Below the pieces are notes generated by a model. It had not been told where the DNA came from. It made no database searches and was given only the letters and a program-made list of their open reading frames with translations. Position numbers and translations under genes: made by a program. Shown here one piece after another: positions 33,732-42,746 of a DNA stretch of 64,000 bases; the first letter of the stretch is position 1; each line of letters begins with the position of its first letter. The stretch is from the NCBI GenBank assembly GCA_041394405.1, contig JAWKIF010000012.1, forward strand, positions 186,001 to 250,000, in the 5' to 3' direction. The DNA comes from Microthrix sp041394405 (GTDB taxonomy: Bacteria; Actinomycetota; Acidimicrobiia; Acidimicrobiales; Microtrichaceae).

Positions 33732-34337
33732 CTAGGAGCCCGGCTCCAGCTGCAACAGGCGGCGCAGCCCGGCGATCACCTGGTCGTGGGGAACGGCGGC
33801 CGGGTCCAGCCGATGCTGAAACCCCAGGCCCAAGAGCAGGCCGATGAGCTGAACCGCCAGCTCGGATGCCGGAGCGGGAAGCGGGACGGCGAGCTCCTCG
33901 GACCACGAGCGCAAGGCACCGGCCAACCCGTCTCGCATCTGAGCGAATCGACTGGCGGCCACCGAGGCCAGCTCGGGGTCGCGCACCGCGTGCAACCACA
34001 GCTCCACCTCGAGGAGCAGCCACACGTCGCTGGCGTCGCCGGCGTCGCTCGCCACGCCGCCCCAGAGGGCACCGAGCCGCCCGTCGAGGCCGGCCGCCGC
34101 CCCCGGCCCGTCCCCCAGTTGGTCAATCGCCAGGCGAACCCACTCCTCCAGCAGGGCCACCAGGAGGCCGGACTTGCCCCCGAAGTGGTCATAGAGCGCG
34201 CCGGTGGTGCGATCGGCAGCGGCGGCGATGGCGTCGGCCGAGGTGGCATGAAACCCCTGCCGGGCAAACAGGTCGGCGGCAGACTTCAGCAGCGCTGCCC
34301 GAGTGTGCGCCCGTCGGCTCTCCTGAGTTCGTGCCAT
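33732..34337 (-). CDS. TetR-family transcriptional regulator
   Basis: 201 residues. N-terminal HTH at about 8-55 (RAALLKSAADLFARQGF then TSADAIAAAADRTTGALYDHFGGK, shortened) is canonical TetR; the C-terminal ligand domain is not assignable. ATG 34337 is preferred to the start 24 nt upstream, which would read through the operator. Upstream lie two stacked palindromes. TAACCT sits 8 nt before the ATG, so the mRNA may be leaderless. Probably controls itself and the nitronate monooxygenase gene. Confidence 0.92.
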   Translation of the reverse strand: MARTQESRRAHTRAALLKSAADLFARQGFHATSADAIAAAADRTTGALYDHFGGKSGLLVALLEEWVRLAIDQLGDGPGAAAGLDGRLGALWGGVASDAGDASDVWLLLEVELWLHAVRDPELASVAASRFAQMRDGLAGALRSWSEELAVPLPAPASELAVQLIGLLLGLGFQHRLDPAAVPHDQVIAGLRRLLQLEPGS

Positions 34338-34349
34338 GGCCTGCCAGGT

Positions 34350-34387
34350 TACATAGGTCACGCTATGTATGTAGACGGAGCTACATA
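34350..34387. promoter_or_regulatory. Two stacked TetR operators
   Basis: Palindrome 1: TACATAG (34350-34356) N6 CTATGTA (34363-34369). Palindrome 2: TATGTAG (34368-34374) N6 CTACATA (34381-34387). Arms are perfect, the spacer length is the same, and the centres are 18 bp apart, just under two helical turns, as for two TetR dimers bound side by side. They lie directly upstream of the tetR start and downstream of the ftsK stop. Confidence 0.85.
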
Positions 34388-34426
34388 TTCAGGCGGGGAT
34401 GACTTGGTGTTCGATGCCTGGCAGGG

Positions 34427-36940
34427 TCAGAACTGGCCGGACTCGATCAGCGCTTCCAGCTCCTCGGGAGACATGTTGACCGTCCGGGCCTTGGAGCCCT
34501 CCGAGGCCCCTACGATGCCCCGCTCCTCCAGCAGATCCATGAGGCGCCCCGCCCGAGCGAACCCCACGCGCAGCTTGCGCTGCAGCATGGAGGTTGAGCC
34601 CAGTTGGCTCCGAACCACCAGCTCCCAGGCCTGTTTGAGCAACTCATCGTCGTCGTCCCCGTCGGAGGTGCCAGCGGTGACCGGGTCGTCGGTGGATGCC
34701 GACGCCGATTCGTCGGCCACTCCTTCCGTGTAGCGGGCCTCCACGGCGGGGGCCTGATCGCGCCAGTGAGCCACGATGGCGTGCACCTCGCTCTCCTCCA
34801 CCCAAGCGCCTTGAATGCGCTGGGCGGTCGAGGCCGCCGGGCCCAGCAACAACATGTCGCCCCGCCCCACCAACCGCTCGGCGCCACCCTGATCGAGCAC
34901 CACCTTCGAGTCGGTCGCGGAGGCCACCGCGAAGGCCATCCGCGCAGGGATATTCGCCTTGATCACCCCGGTGATGACGTTGACCGAGGGTCGCTGCGTG
35001 GCAATCACCAGATGAATGCCCACCGCCCGCGCCATCTGAGCCAGGCGGCAGATGGAGTTCTCCACGTCGCGGGCCGCCACCATCATGAGGTCGGACAGCT
35101 CGTCCACCACCACCAGGATGTAGCGCATTCGCTCCCACTCCCGGTCCTCGCCCAGCGGGGAGTTCAGCTGACCCGTGTCGAAGTTGGAGTTGTAACCACC
35201 GATATCGCGCACCCCGGCCTCCTGCAGGAGGTCGTAGCGGCGCTCCATTTCCCGCACTGCCCAATCAAGTGCGTTGGCTGCCTTCTTGGGGTCGGTCACC
35301 ACGCTGGTGAGCAGGTGCGGGATGCGGTCGTACTGGGTGAGCTCCACCCGCTTGGGGTCGATCAGGATCAGCCCCACCTGCTCGGGCGTGGCGCGCATCA
35401 TCAACGACGTCAGGATGGAGTTGAGGCAGCTGGACTTGCCGGCACCGGTCTGGCCCGCGATCAACACGTGGGGCATGGTGGCCAGGTTCACCATCACCGA
35501 GCGTCCGGCGATGTCGCGGCCGACCCCCACCTCCAGCGGTTGGCGGGCCTTGGCCGCCTCGGCCGACGTCAGGATGTCGCCCAGGGCCACCACGTCGCGA
35601 TCGTCGTTGGGCACCTCCACACCGATGGCCTGGCGCCCCGGAATGGGGGCGATGATGCGCACGTCCGACGACGCCAGGGCGTAGGCGATGTCGCGGTTGA
35701 GGTTGGTGACCTTGGCCACCTTCACCCCCACGCCCAACTCCAGCTCGTATCGGGTGACGGTGGGCCCTACCACCATGCCCACCAGGCGGGTCTCCACGCC
35801 ATGCTCGGCCAGCGAGGCCTCCAGCTGCCGACCCCGATCGGCGACGGCCGCCTCGTCCACGTCCTTGGTGGAGCTCCGGCTGAGCAGGTCCATGCGGGGC
35901 AGCGTCCACGCCGAACCCTCGGCCGGATGCAGATCCATCTCCAGTTGTTCCGGATCGACCGAATCGTCGACGGGCACCACCACCTTGGGGGCACGGGGAG
36001 GCGTGGCCTGGGCCTTGGTCGACGTGGCCGGCGGCGGACCCGACGGCGGCAGCTCGGGGGGGACCGCCAACGAGCCGGTGGGCGGATCGGCGTCCTGGTC
36101 GAAGACGCGTCCCCGATGGCCGCCCGGACCATCCATCACCCGGGTGGGAGCGTCCGGGTCCACCTCCTCCTCGGTGGCGGGGCCGTCCATGATGGCCTCG
36201 CGGGGACCCAACCGGAAGAGCGCACCGACCGCCTCACCCGCCTTGCGCCCCACGGGCGCCAGCGCCACCCCGGTGTCGCTGGCCAGGTCTCGCATGCGGC
36301 GCCCGGTCAGCAGCGATGCGGCGAAGAACAGCACCACGGGCATGAGCGCCAGCGCACCCCAGCGGCTGAGCAACGTGGCCAGCGGGTTGGCCACCATCCA
36401 GCCAAACAGCCCGCCGGCGAAATCGTTGGCCCGAAAGAGGCCGGCCTGGCCGATTGGCTCGGGGCCCACGATCAGGTGAGCGGCGCCCGTCAACCCGGCG
36501 AAACCAACCAGCGCGCCCACCAAGCGTCGCCGGGTGCTGGCATCGGTCTCGGTGTCAAGCTCCCGATCGTTCGGCCGGGCGATCAGCCAGACCCCGACCG
36601 CTGCGGCAAGCACGGGCACGAGGTAGGCGAACACGCCAACGAAATCCACCACCACTGCTCGGAACGCCCGCCCGATGGCCCCACCGAGCCCTCCGTAGAT
36701 CCCGAGCCCGCAGACGATGGCGGCGCCGATCAGCAAGGTGCCGGCCACATCGTCGCCGTAGCCCTCGAAGGCCTCGCTCAGCCAGCCGCCACGGGCTTTG
36801 CGAGAGCTCGTCGAGCGGGAGGATCCGGCGCTTGCCTGCTTGCCGCGGCTGGGCGCCGTCGACGAGCCGGTCCGCCGCGTCGGGGCGGACCGGGACCGGC
36901 TGGAGCCAGATCGGCTGGACGACTTTCGGGTGCTTGCCAC
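34427..36940 (-). CDS. ftsK: DNA translocase FtsK
   Basis: 837-residue septal DNA pump for chromosome dimer resolution/segregation. Order: a Ser/Arg-rich N-terminus (1-50), four TM segments (about 67-85, 100-122, 140-158, 185-212), a Pro-rich linker (about 285-320), and the RecA-like motor with Walker A AGQTGAGKSS near 495-504 and Walker B ILVVVDELSDLMM. It ends in a gamma winged-helix domain (QLGSTSMLQRKLRVGFARAGRLMD, given as a landmark only) that reads KOPS. The start is GTG 36940. Neighbouring rnj and dapA are the usual actinobacterial partners. Confidence 0.95.
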   Translation of the reverse strand: MASTRKSSSRSGSSRSRSAPTRRTGSSTAPSRGKQASAGSSRSTSSRKARGGWLSEAFEGYGDDVAGTLLIGAAIVCGLGIYGGLGGAIGRAFRAVVVDFVGVFAYLVPVLAAAVGVWLIARPNDRELDTETDASTRRRLVGALVGFAGLTGAAHLIVGPEPIGQAGLFRANDFAGGLFGWMVANPLATLLSRWGALALMPVVLFFAASLLTGRRMRDLASDTGVALAPVGRKAGEAVGALFRLGPREAIMDGPATEEEVDPDAPTRVMDGPGGHRGRVFDQDADPPTGSLAVPPELPPSGPPPATSTKAQATPPRAPKVVVPVDDSVDPEQLEMDLHPAEGSAWTLPRMDLLSRSSTKDVDEAAVADRGRQLEASLAEHGVETRLVGMVVGPTVTRYELELGVGVKVAKVTNLNRDIAYALASSDVRIIAPIPGRQAIGVEVPNDDRDVVALGDILTSAEAAKARQPLEVGVGRDIAGRSVMVNLATMPHVLIAGQTGAGKSSCLNSILTSLMMRATPEQVGLILIDPKRVELTQYDRIPHLLTSVVTDPKKAANALDWAVREMERRYDLLQEAGVRDIGGYNSNFDTGQLNSPLGEDREWERMRYILVVVDELSDLMMVAARDVENSICRLAQMARAVGIHLVIATQRPSVNVITGVIKANIPARMAFAVASATDSKVVLDQGGAERLVGRGDMLLLGPAASTAQRIQGAWVEESEVHAIVAHWRDQAPAVEARYTEGVADESASASTDDPVTAGTSDGDDDDELLKQAWELVVRSQLGSTSMLQRKLRVGFARAGRLMDLLEERGIVGASEGSKARTVNMSPEELEALIESGQF

Positions 36941-36943
36941 GGT

Positions 36944-36956
36944 GTACCCAAGGTAC
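36944..36956. promoter_or_regulatory. Inverted repeat over the ftsK start region
   Basis: GTACC (36944-36948) CAA GGTAC (36952-36956), a perfect palindrome 4 nt from the ftsK GTG. It contains TACCTT (36955-36950, minus), a TANNNT-type -10. May be an operator or chance. Confidence 0.4.
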
Positions 36957-37038
36957 TTGGGGTGCCGGACATTCCCGCGCACCCCCGAGGAGTCGCCAGA
37001 CCTGGGGCTCGCTGGCCAACCGGCAGCACGCCAGCGCC

Positions 37039-37131
37039 CACCACGATCGCGCCCAGGCAATCTTTGGGCGCGATCGTGGTGACCTGTCCGCGACAAACGC
37101 GCCCAAAACGACTGCGGGCGCGATCGTGGTG
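37039..37131. repeat. Long hairpin plus partial second copy between rnj and ftsK
   Basis: Perfect 17-bp arms CACCACGATCGCGCCCA (37039-37055) and TGGGCGCGATCGTGGTG (37065-37081) with a 9-nt loop. A second copy of the right arm (GGGCGCGATCGTGGTG) lies at 37116-37131, pairing over 7 bp with CGCGCCC at 37098-37104. It lies directly after the rnj stop on the minus strand seen from ftsK; terminator or palindromic repeat element. Confidence 0.8.
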
Positions 37132-37142
37132 GGAGGTGGCTC

Positions 37143-38804
37143 CTACGCCTCGAGGACGACGGGCACGATGATGGGCCGCCGGCGTGTGCGCTTGTTGACG
37201 AAGCCGCCGGCGGCCTTGCGGGCCGCCTTGGCCACCTGGTCGCAGTTGCCGCCGCTCATCAGCGACTCGTTCACCGCCTGGGACACCCGCTTGCGGCCCT
37301 CCTCCAGCAGGTCGGCCGACTCCACCTCGTGCACCCAGCCACGGGTGACCAGCTCGGGTCCGGACACGATCTCACGCCGGTCAAGGTCAACAGCCACCAC
37401 CACCGATACGACGCCCTCCTCGGCCAACACCTGCCGGTCGCGGAGCACCGAATGCCCGATGTCGCCAACGGTCTTGCCGTCCACATAGACGTACTCAGCG
37501 GGCACCCCGGGACCACGACGGAGCCCGTCGTCGTCCAGCACCAGGCTGTCGCCGTCCTCACACACCAGGATTCGGTCGGCCGCCATGCCCATCAGCTCGG
37601 CGATCTTGGCGTGGTGCACCATGTGCGTGTACTCGCCGTGCACCGGCACGAACCAGTCGGCGTGGGTGAGCGACTGCAGCAGCTTCAGCTCCTCGCGCTT
37701 GGCGTGCCCGGTTGCGTGCACGTCCTCGATGCCCGAATGCACCACCTCCACACCCAGACGGGTGAGGTTGTCGATCACCTTGTTCACGGCGTGCTCGTTG
37801 CCGGGAATGGGGTGCGAGGACAGGATCACCACGTCGCCCTCCCCCACGTTCAACCAGCGGCTCTCTCGAGTGGCCATCAGGGTGAGTGCCGACATGGCCT
37901 CGCCCTGGGAACCGGTGGAGATGACGATGACCTCGCCCGGGTCGTAGTTGTCGATCTCCTCGATCTCGATGAGTGCGTCGTCGGGGATGGAGAGCACCCC
38001 CATCTCCCGCGCCATGGCGACGTTCCGCTTCATCGAACGGCCCAAGGTGGCCACCTTGCGGTCGTACTCGATGGCAGCACTGGCGATCTGTTGCACCCGG
38101 TGGATGTGGGAGGCGAAGCACGCGGTGACGATTCGGCGGCCCCGATAGCGGTGCATGAGGTCGTAGAGCACCTTGCCAACCTGGGTTTCGGACACCGAGA
38201 ACCCGGGGCTGTCGGCGTTCGTGGAGTCGGCCAACAGCAGGCGGATGCCCGGATCGGTGGCGATTGCGCCGATGCCGGACAGGTCACTGAGGCGGCCATC
38301 CACCGGGGTGAGGTCGATCTTGAAGTCCCCCGAGTGCAGCAGGGTGCCCTGGTCGGTGGTGATGGCCGTCGCCACCCCTTGGGGAACCGAGTGGGTCATG
38401 GCGAAGAACTGACAGCTGAACGGCCCGATCTGGTGGGTCTCGGTGTCTCGCACCTCGTGGAACTCGGTGCGGCTCAGCAGGCCGTTCTCCTCGATGCGCG
38501 GATGGGCCAACCCGAGCGTCACCTCAGTGCCATAGAGCGGAAACGAGATGTCGGGCAGCAGATAGCTGAGCGCACCCACGTGGTCCTCGTGGCCGTGGGT
38601 GAGCACGCAACCCACGACGTCGTCGGCTCGTTCGACAAGCCAACCGAAGTCGGGGAGCACGATGTCGACGCCCAACATGTCGTGGTCGGGGAACATCAGG
38701 CCGCAATCGAGCAGCAGGATCTTGCCTTCGTATTCGAACGCTGCGCAGTTGCGTCCGATCTCCCCGAGGCCGCCCAGGAATGTGATCTTCAGTGGTGATG
38801 CCAT
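37143..38804 (-). CDS. rnj: Ribonuclease J
   Basis: Metallo-beta-lactamase/beta-CASP ribonuclease with 5'-3' exo- and endonuclease activity in mRNA turnover. 553 residues. Seen: FLGGLGEIGRN at the N-terminus, the metal motif HGHEDH at 70-75, HSGDFK, the beta-CASP part (GSQGEAMSAL) and VHGEYTHMVHH near 390. The C-terminal domain ends in a basic KRTRRRP stretch. The order dapA-rnj-ftsK on one strand is the usual actinobacterial arrangement. Confidence 0.96.
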   Translation of the reverse strand: MASPLKITFLGGLGEIGRNCAAFEYEGKILLLDCGLMFPDHDMLGVDIVLPDFGWLVERADDVVGCVLTHGHEDHVGALSYLLPDISFPLYGTEVTLGLAHPRIEENGLLSRTEFHEVRDTETHQIGPFSCQFFAMTHSVPQGVATAITTDQGTLLHSGDFKIDLTPVDGRLSDLSGIGAIATDPGIRLLLADSTNADSPGFSVSETQVGKVLYDLMHRYRGRRIVTACFASHIHRVQQIASAAIEYDRKVATLGRSMKRNVAMAREMGVLSIPDDALIEIEEIDNYDPGEVIVISTGSQGEAMSALTLMATRESRWLNVGEGDVVILSSHPIPGNEHAVNKVIDNLTRLGVEVVHSGIEDVHATGHAKREELKLLQSLTHADWFVPVHGEYTHMVHHAKIAELMGMAADRILVCEDGDSLVLDDDGLRRGPGVPAEYVYVDGKTVGDIGHSVLRDRQVLAEEGVVSVVVAVDLDRREIVSGPELVTRGWVHEVESADLLEEGRKRVSQAVNESLMSGGNCDQVAKAARKAAGGFVNKRTRRRPIIVPVVLEA

Positions 38805-38860
38805 GAGGCCCGCACCCTACGTGCTGGGTCGCCCACCACGGGGTTCTGGCAGGTTCCGTC

Positions 38861-39739
38861 CTAGCGGAGACCGGCGAGCACCGCCCTGGCGCGGTCCTCC
38901 AGACCACTCGGCGCAGGCCCCATGGGAGGGCGGCATTGGCCAACCGACAGGCCGAGGACGCGCAGCATGGCCTTGGTGGGGATGGGGTTGGGTGTCTCGT
39001 CACCGCCCTCGAATGCAAACGACGGCAGCATACGGGCGTTCTGGCGCTGCGCTTCGGCCAGGTCTCCCCCGTCCAGCGCGGCAAAGAGCGCCTGGAACTG
39101 CTGGCCCACCCAATGGCTGGCCACCGAGATCACGCCCACGCCGCCGACCGCCGTGATGGGCAGCGTCAAGTCATCCTCACCTGAGTAGATCTCGAAGCTG
39201 TCGGGCGCTGAAGCCGCAAGCCGGGCGGTGGCCCCCACGTCGTGGGCGGCATCCTTGACGGCCACGATGTTGGTGACCTCCCTCGCCAGCGTCAGCAGCG
39301 TGTCCTGAGCGATCTTGCGGCCGGTGCGGACCGGGATGTCGTACAGCACCACGTCGAGGTGGGTGGAGGCTGCGACCGTGCCGAAGTGATCCACCAGGCC
39401 CGCCTGGGACGGGCGGGAGTAGTAGGGCGTGACCACCAGGACGCCCTCGATGCCGGTGTCGGACACCCGCTTGGTGAGCTCGACCGTCTTCGCCGTGTCG
39501 TTGGTGCCGGTGCCCACCAGGATGGGCACCGAGACGGCCTCGCGTACCCGACGGGTGAGCGCAACCACCTCCGCCTCACCGAGCACCGGACCCTCGCCAG
39601 TGGTGCCGGCCAGCACCAGCCCATCGGAGCCATTCTCGGTCAGCCATTGGGCCAACCGAGCGGCCGCGTCCAAGTCCAACCCTCCGCGATCGTCGAACGG
39701 CGTCACCATGGCGGTGATCACTCTTCCAAACCTGGCCAT
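38861..39739 (-). CDS. dapA: 4-hydroxy-tetrahydrodipicolinate synthase
   Basis: First committed step of lysine/DAP synthesis: condenses pyruvate with aspartate semialdehyde. 292-residue TIM barrel. Seen: AMVTPFDDRGGLD, GTTGEGPVL (the GTTGE substrate signature), the active-site Tyr region VVTPYYSRP, and the Schiff-base Lys in IVAVKDAAHD near 164. ATG 39739 has GAGGAGG 6 nt upstream. A TACGGT element at 39818-39813 could be the -10, giving a leader of about 65 nt. The other dap genes of the window are 34 kb away. Confidence 0.95.
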   Translation of the reverse strand: MARFGRVITAMVTPFDDRGGLDLDAAARLAQWLTENGSDGLVLAGTTGEGPVLGEAEVVALTRRVREAVSVPILVGTGTNDTAKTVELTKRVSDTGIEGVLVVTPYYSRPSQAGLVDHFGTVAASTHLDVVLYDIPVRTGRKIAQDTLLTLAREVTNIVAVKDAAHDVGATARLAASAPDSFEIYSGEDDLTLPITAVGGVGVISVASHWVGQQFQALFAALDGGDLAEAQRQNARMLPSFAFEGGDETPNPIPTKAMLRVLGLSVGQCRPPMGPAPSGLEDRARAVLAGLR

Positions 39740-39889
39740 GTGTGCCTCCTCGTGCGGTGACGGCGCGGCAACCGCCGGTCTCGGCGATCCCAACCGGCCG
39801 GGATGCGCCAACACCGTAGAAGAGTTCGGGGCCGATGGGTGCACCGATTGACCCGCGCCGGTGAGGTCGGCGGTGTGGCGCCGTTCGAT

Positions 39890-40528
39890 TCAGGGAGCCT
39901 CGTCGGCGCGACGACGACCCAGCGTGGCCAGCAGGTCCTCGTGCAACTCGAACCACACGGTGTGATAGCTGTCGATACCCGGGCGGACAAACCAGTCGCC
40001 GTCGCCTGCCATCACGCGGGCCAGCGCCGCCTCCAGGCGCGACCCGTAGCCCCCCAGGCGTGCCACGTGGGCCGACAGGCTCTCCACGACGGGCACGGCG
40101 CGGTCGTGGACGGCCGCCAAGGCATCGATGACCGCTGCGTCGTGACGGGCGTCGGCGTGATCGTTGGGAACATCGACGCCGTTGCGCCGCCGCACCTGCC
40201 AGGCGGTGGACACCTCCAGCACCTCGGGGTTGAGCACCAGGAAACGCTCGTAGAGCGACTCCACCTGCGGCCTGACCCCCGATTGGTCGAGTGCGGCCGC
40301 CAGACGCGCCTCGCCCTCCATCCGGCCGGTTGCGGTCAACGTCCATCCGACGAGGCGACCCGTGCGACGGCGCGCCCATCCCTCCCGTTCGGCACGATCG
40401 AGCATGGCCCGCACCTGCGGCTGCGGCAACGAGAACCTGGCGGCGAGCGCCTGGTCTTCGGCCACGGACCGAAGCCTGAGCGCGTGCAGCACGAGCGTGA
40501 GTGCCTCGCCCTCAGAGGTTGGCGTCAC
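39890..40528 (-). CDS. Winged-helix-like hypothetical protein
   Basis: 212 residues, not assigned. The first 70 residues look like a winged helix (LRLRSVAEDQALAARFSLP, then VRAMLDRAEREGWARRRTGRL). The rest is helical with many acidic residues and ends in a His/Trp-containing stretch. Stop-to-start gap to the ferritin-like gene upstream is only about 20 bp, so they are probably one unit. No ribosome site is clear; the start is GTG. May be a DNA-binding regulator, or the fold call may be wrong. Confidence 0.7.
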   Translation of the reverse strand: MTPTSEGEALTLVLHALRLRSVAEDQALAARFSLPQPQVRAMLDRAEREGWARRRTGRLVGWTLTATGRMEGEARLAAALDQSGVRPQVESLYERFLVLNPEVLEVSTAWQVRRRNGVDVPNDHADARHDAAVIDALAAVHDRAVPVVESLSAHVARLGGYGSRLEAALARVMAGDGDWFVRPGIDSYHTVWFELHEDLLATLGRRRADEAP

Positions 40529-40547
40529 CGGAGGTGCCGCTGACGGA

Positions 40548-41714
40548 TCAGGCGTTGGCGGCCTGGGCAGCCTCTTCCTCGGCGAGCTGTTCGAGGGAGA
40601 ACTTCTCGTATTCGTCGCCGGTGTCCACCCAATCCTCGAACTGGATGACGCCCAGGTCTTCGAAGCGGTGACGCAGCCAGGACTCGTTGCGGTCCAGCAA
40701 GCCCAGCTTCTTGCAGTTGGGCACGATCTTGGAGAACAGCATCATCTGGAACAGCTGACGACCGGGGTCCTCCACCGCCAACTCCATGACGTCCTTCGGG
40801 TTGATCCCCATGCGCTCCCACACCTCCTGCTGCAGCAGGCGATCACGCATGCGGACGGCCGCCTCGAAGGCGAACTCCTGCCGCTCGAAGATCTCGCCGT
40901 CGGTCAGCTCGGCGTAGTGGTCCTTGAGCGACAACACGCCGAAGGCCACATGGCGGGCCTCATCTGACATGACGTAGCGCAGCAGCTTCTTCAGCAGCGG
41001 TTCGGTCGTCATCTGGTGCATGAACCCGAAGGCGGCCAGAGCCAGGCCCTCCACCATGATCTGCATGCCCAGGTAGGTCATGTCCCAGCGGTTGTCGATG
41101 AGGATGTCATCGAGGAGGGCACCAAGGTGGGCGTTCACCGGATAGTCGACGGCCCACTTGTCCTGGAGGTACTTGGCGAACACCTCGACGTGCCGGGCCT
41201 CGTCCATCACCTGGGTGGCGGCGTAGTACTTGGCATCGATCCAGGGCACGGTCTCGACGATCTTCGCCGTGCACACCAGGGCACCCTGCTCGCCGTGGAG
41301 GAACTGGCTGAGCGTCCAAGCGTTGGATTCGATGCCCAGCTGCAGCCAGTCGTTGTCGTTGAACTTGGCGAACGGGCCCAGGTTGGAGAGGGTGTCAGGG
41401 CCCATGCCCGCTGCGGACTGTGCCAGGGCGTTCTCGGCCACCACCTTCTCGGGGTCAACCTCGATCTCCCACGGCAGGTCCGTCTCCCCGTTCCACTGGG
41501 CATCCTTGGCCTTCTCATACAGCTTGTGCACGCCGGGCTTTGCGCCCTTGGTGTAGTCCCAGGTGAAGATCGTGTCGGCCGGATTGGTGACGCGATGGAC
41601 GATCTCGTCGGCGTTGGTGTTGGCCATCGAGATGATGGCCTCCATGTCGTTCAGGTCCTCACGACCGATGAGCTGAGCGTTGGTGGGCTTCATGTCGGGC
41701 ATCGTGTCGGTCAT
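40548..41714 (-). CDS. Di-iron ferritin-like protein (ribonucleotide reductase R2-like fold)
   Basis: 388 residues. Two DEARH motifs (171-175 and 251-255), plus Glu near 142 and 222, give the two ExxH-type half-sites of a di-iron carboxylate centre in a four-helix bundle. The pattern resembles R2-like oxidases and N-oxygenases rather than storage ferritins. Start ATG 41714 has GGAG upstream; the longer open frame is antisense to the TetR gene. It follows a TetR regulator by 89 bp and is probably controlled by it. Substrate unknown. Confidence 0.85.
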   Translation of the reverse strand: MTDTMPDMKPTNAQLIGREDLNDMEAIISMANTNADEIVHRVTNPADTIFTWDYTKGAKPGVHKLYEKAKDAQWNGETDLPWEIEVDPEKVVAENALAQSAAGMGPDTLSNLGPFAKFNDNDWLQLGIESNAWTLSQFLHGEQGALVCTAKIVETVPWIDAKYYAATQVMDEARHVEVFAKYLQDKWAVDYPVNAHLGALLDDILIDNRWDMTYLGMQIMVEGLALAAFGFMHQMTTEPLLKKLLRYVMSDEARHVAFGVLSLKDHYAELTDGEIFERQEFAFEAAVRMRDRLLQQEVWERMGINPKDVMELAVEDPGRQLFQMMLFSKIVPNCKKLGLLDRNESWLRHRFEDLGVIQFEDWVDTGDEYEKFSLEQLAEEEAAQAANA

Positions 41715-41803
41715 GGTGACTCCAGAAGTTGGTAGCGGTTTGGGGTGAACTTGGTTGGTTGGGCGGATGGACGAGAGATGGAAAGAAGCGAGGTCGTGGG
41801 GCC

Positions 41804-42637
41804 TCAGCGCGTCGGCGGGGCACCATGGCCTGAGGGTTGGGGGGCGGTCGCAGCCGGCACGACGTTCGGAACCAGGCCGGGGAACAGGTACGTCTCTGCC
41901 AGTCTGGCGACAAACACTGGATCCTCGACCGGTAGCCCGCCGGGGAGGTCGGGCTGCAGCACCCGGGCCACCACCAGCCGTGCGCCCCACTCGCCGATCG
42001 ACCGAGCGGCCTCGTGTGAGCACAGGTGCTCGAGCGCCGGTACCACCAGCTCGCCAACGGCGGCGAACACCGGCGAAGCGCGCTCCATCAGCAGTTCGGG
42101 AAGCAGCAGGTCGCGCTCGTGGTCCAACAACCGCGCCAAGACCGGGCGGCCACGCAAGGCGTTGACCGAGCCAGAGACGCCGGCCGACACGGCGTCGACC
42201 AGCCGGTCGGCCTCGGCAATCGCCTGCAGCACCCCGATGACAACCTCGGCCATCTCGTGAGCCACGACCTCGTTGATCCACTGGGCGGTTCCACCCGGCA
42301 ACTTGCGGTACAGGGTGGCGCGGGAGCAGCCGGCGCGGTCGGCGATGTCCTCGGCGGTGGTCTTGGCCACGCCGAACTCTTGGACGCAGCTGGCAGCGGC
42401 CCGCACCAACTCGGCCACGTCGTTGTCGCGTGGGCGGACGGCGTCGCTCAGCAACGCCAGCTCCTCGGGCACCTCCACCCGAACGATTCGGCCGCCCAGT
42501 TGCAGCAGGATCTCCGATGCCTCGGGGTTCGTCGTCACGACCGCGGCCGGAGCGAGGCTCGCGTCGGCTCCGGGGCGCATGGCGCTCGCCAAGGCGCCGC
42601 CGTCCGGGGAGCGATGTCGTTCGTCGAGGGCGACCAT
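41804..42637 (-). CDS. TetR-family transcriptional regulator with N-terminal extension
   Basis: 277 residues. The HTH is at about 82-125 (TTAEDIADRAGCSRATLYRKL); about 75 residues precede it, where TetR proteins normally have fewer than 15. The extension includes LLQLGGRIVRVEVPEE and may be a small extra domain, or a downstream start may be used. ATG 42637 lies 8 nt after TAGTGT (42651-42646) with no ribosome site. A small palindrome AGACA-N5-TGTCT (42652-42666) sits just upstream, a plausible operator. Confidence 0.85.
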   Translation of the reverse strand: MVALDERHRSPDGGALASAMRPGADASLAPAAVVTTNPEASEILLQLGGRIVRVEVPEELALLSDAVRPRDNDVAELVRAAASCVQEFGVAKTTAEDIADRAGCSRATLYRKLPGGTAQWINEVVAHEMAEVVIGVLQAIAEADRLVDAVSAGVSGSVNALRGRPVLARLLDHERDLLLPELLMERASPVFAAVGELVVPALEHLCSHEAARSIGEWGARLVVARVLQPDLPGGLPVEDPVFVARLAETYLFPGLVPNVVPAATAPQPSGHGAPPTR

Positions 42638-42645
42638 TGGATGAA

Positions 42646-42666
42646 ACACTAAGACACGAATTGTCT
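42646..42666. promoter_or_regulatory. Candidate TetR operator and promoter
   Basis: AGACA (42652-42656) CGAAT TGTCT (42662-42666), directly upstream of the TAGTGT -10 (minus strand) of the TetR gene. Arms are short, so this is tentative. Confidence 0.5.
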
Positions 42667-42746
42667 CATCGCACCGGATCCAACGGTGGCGTTCGTCACG
42701 TCGACGCAAAGCGTCGGGGGCACCACGACGAGTTGGGGGACCTCGG

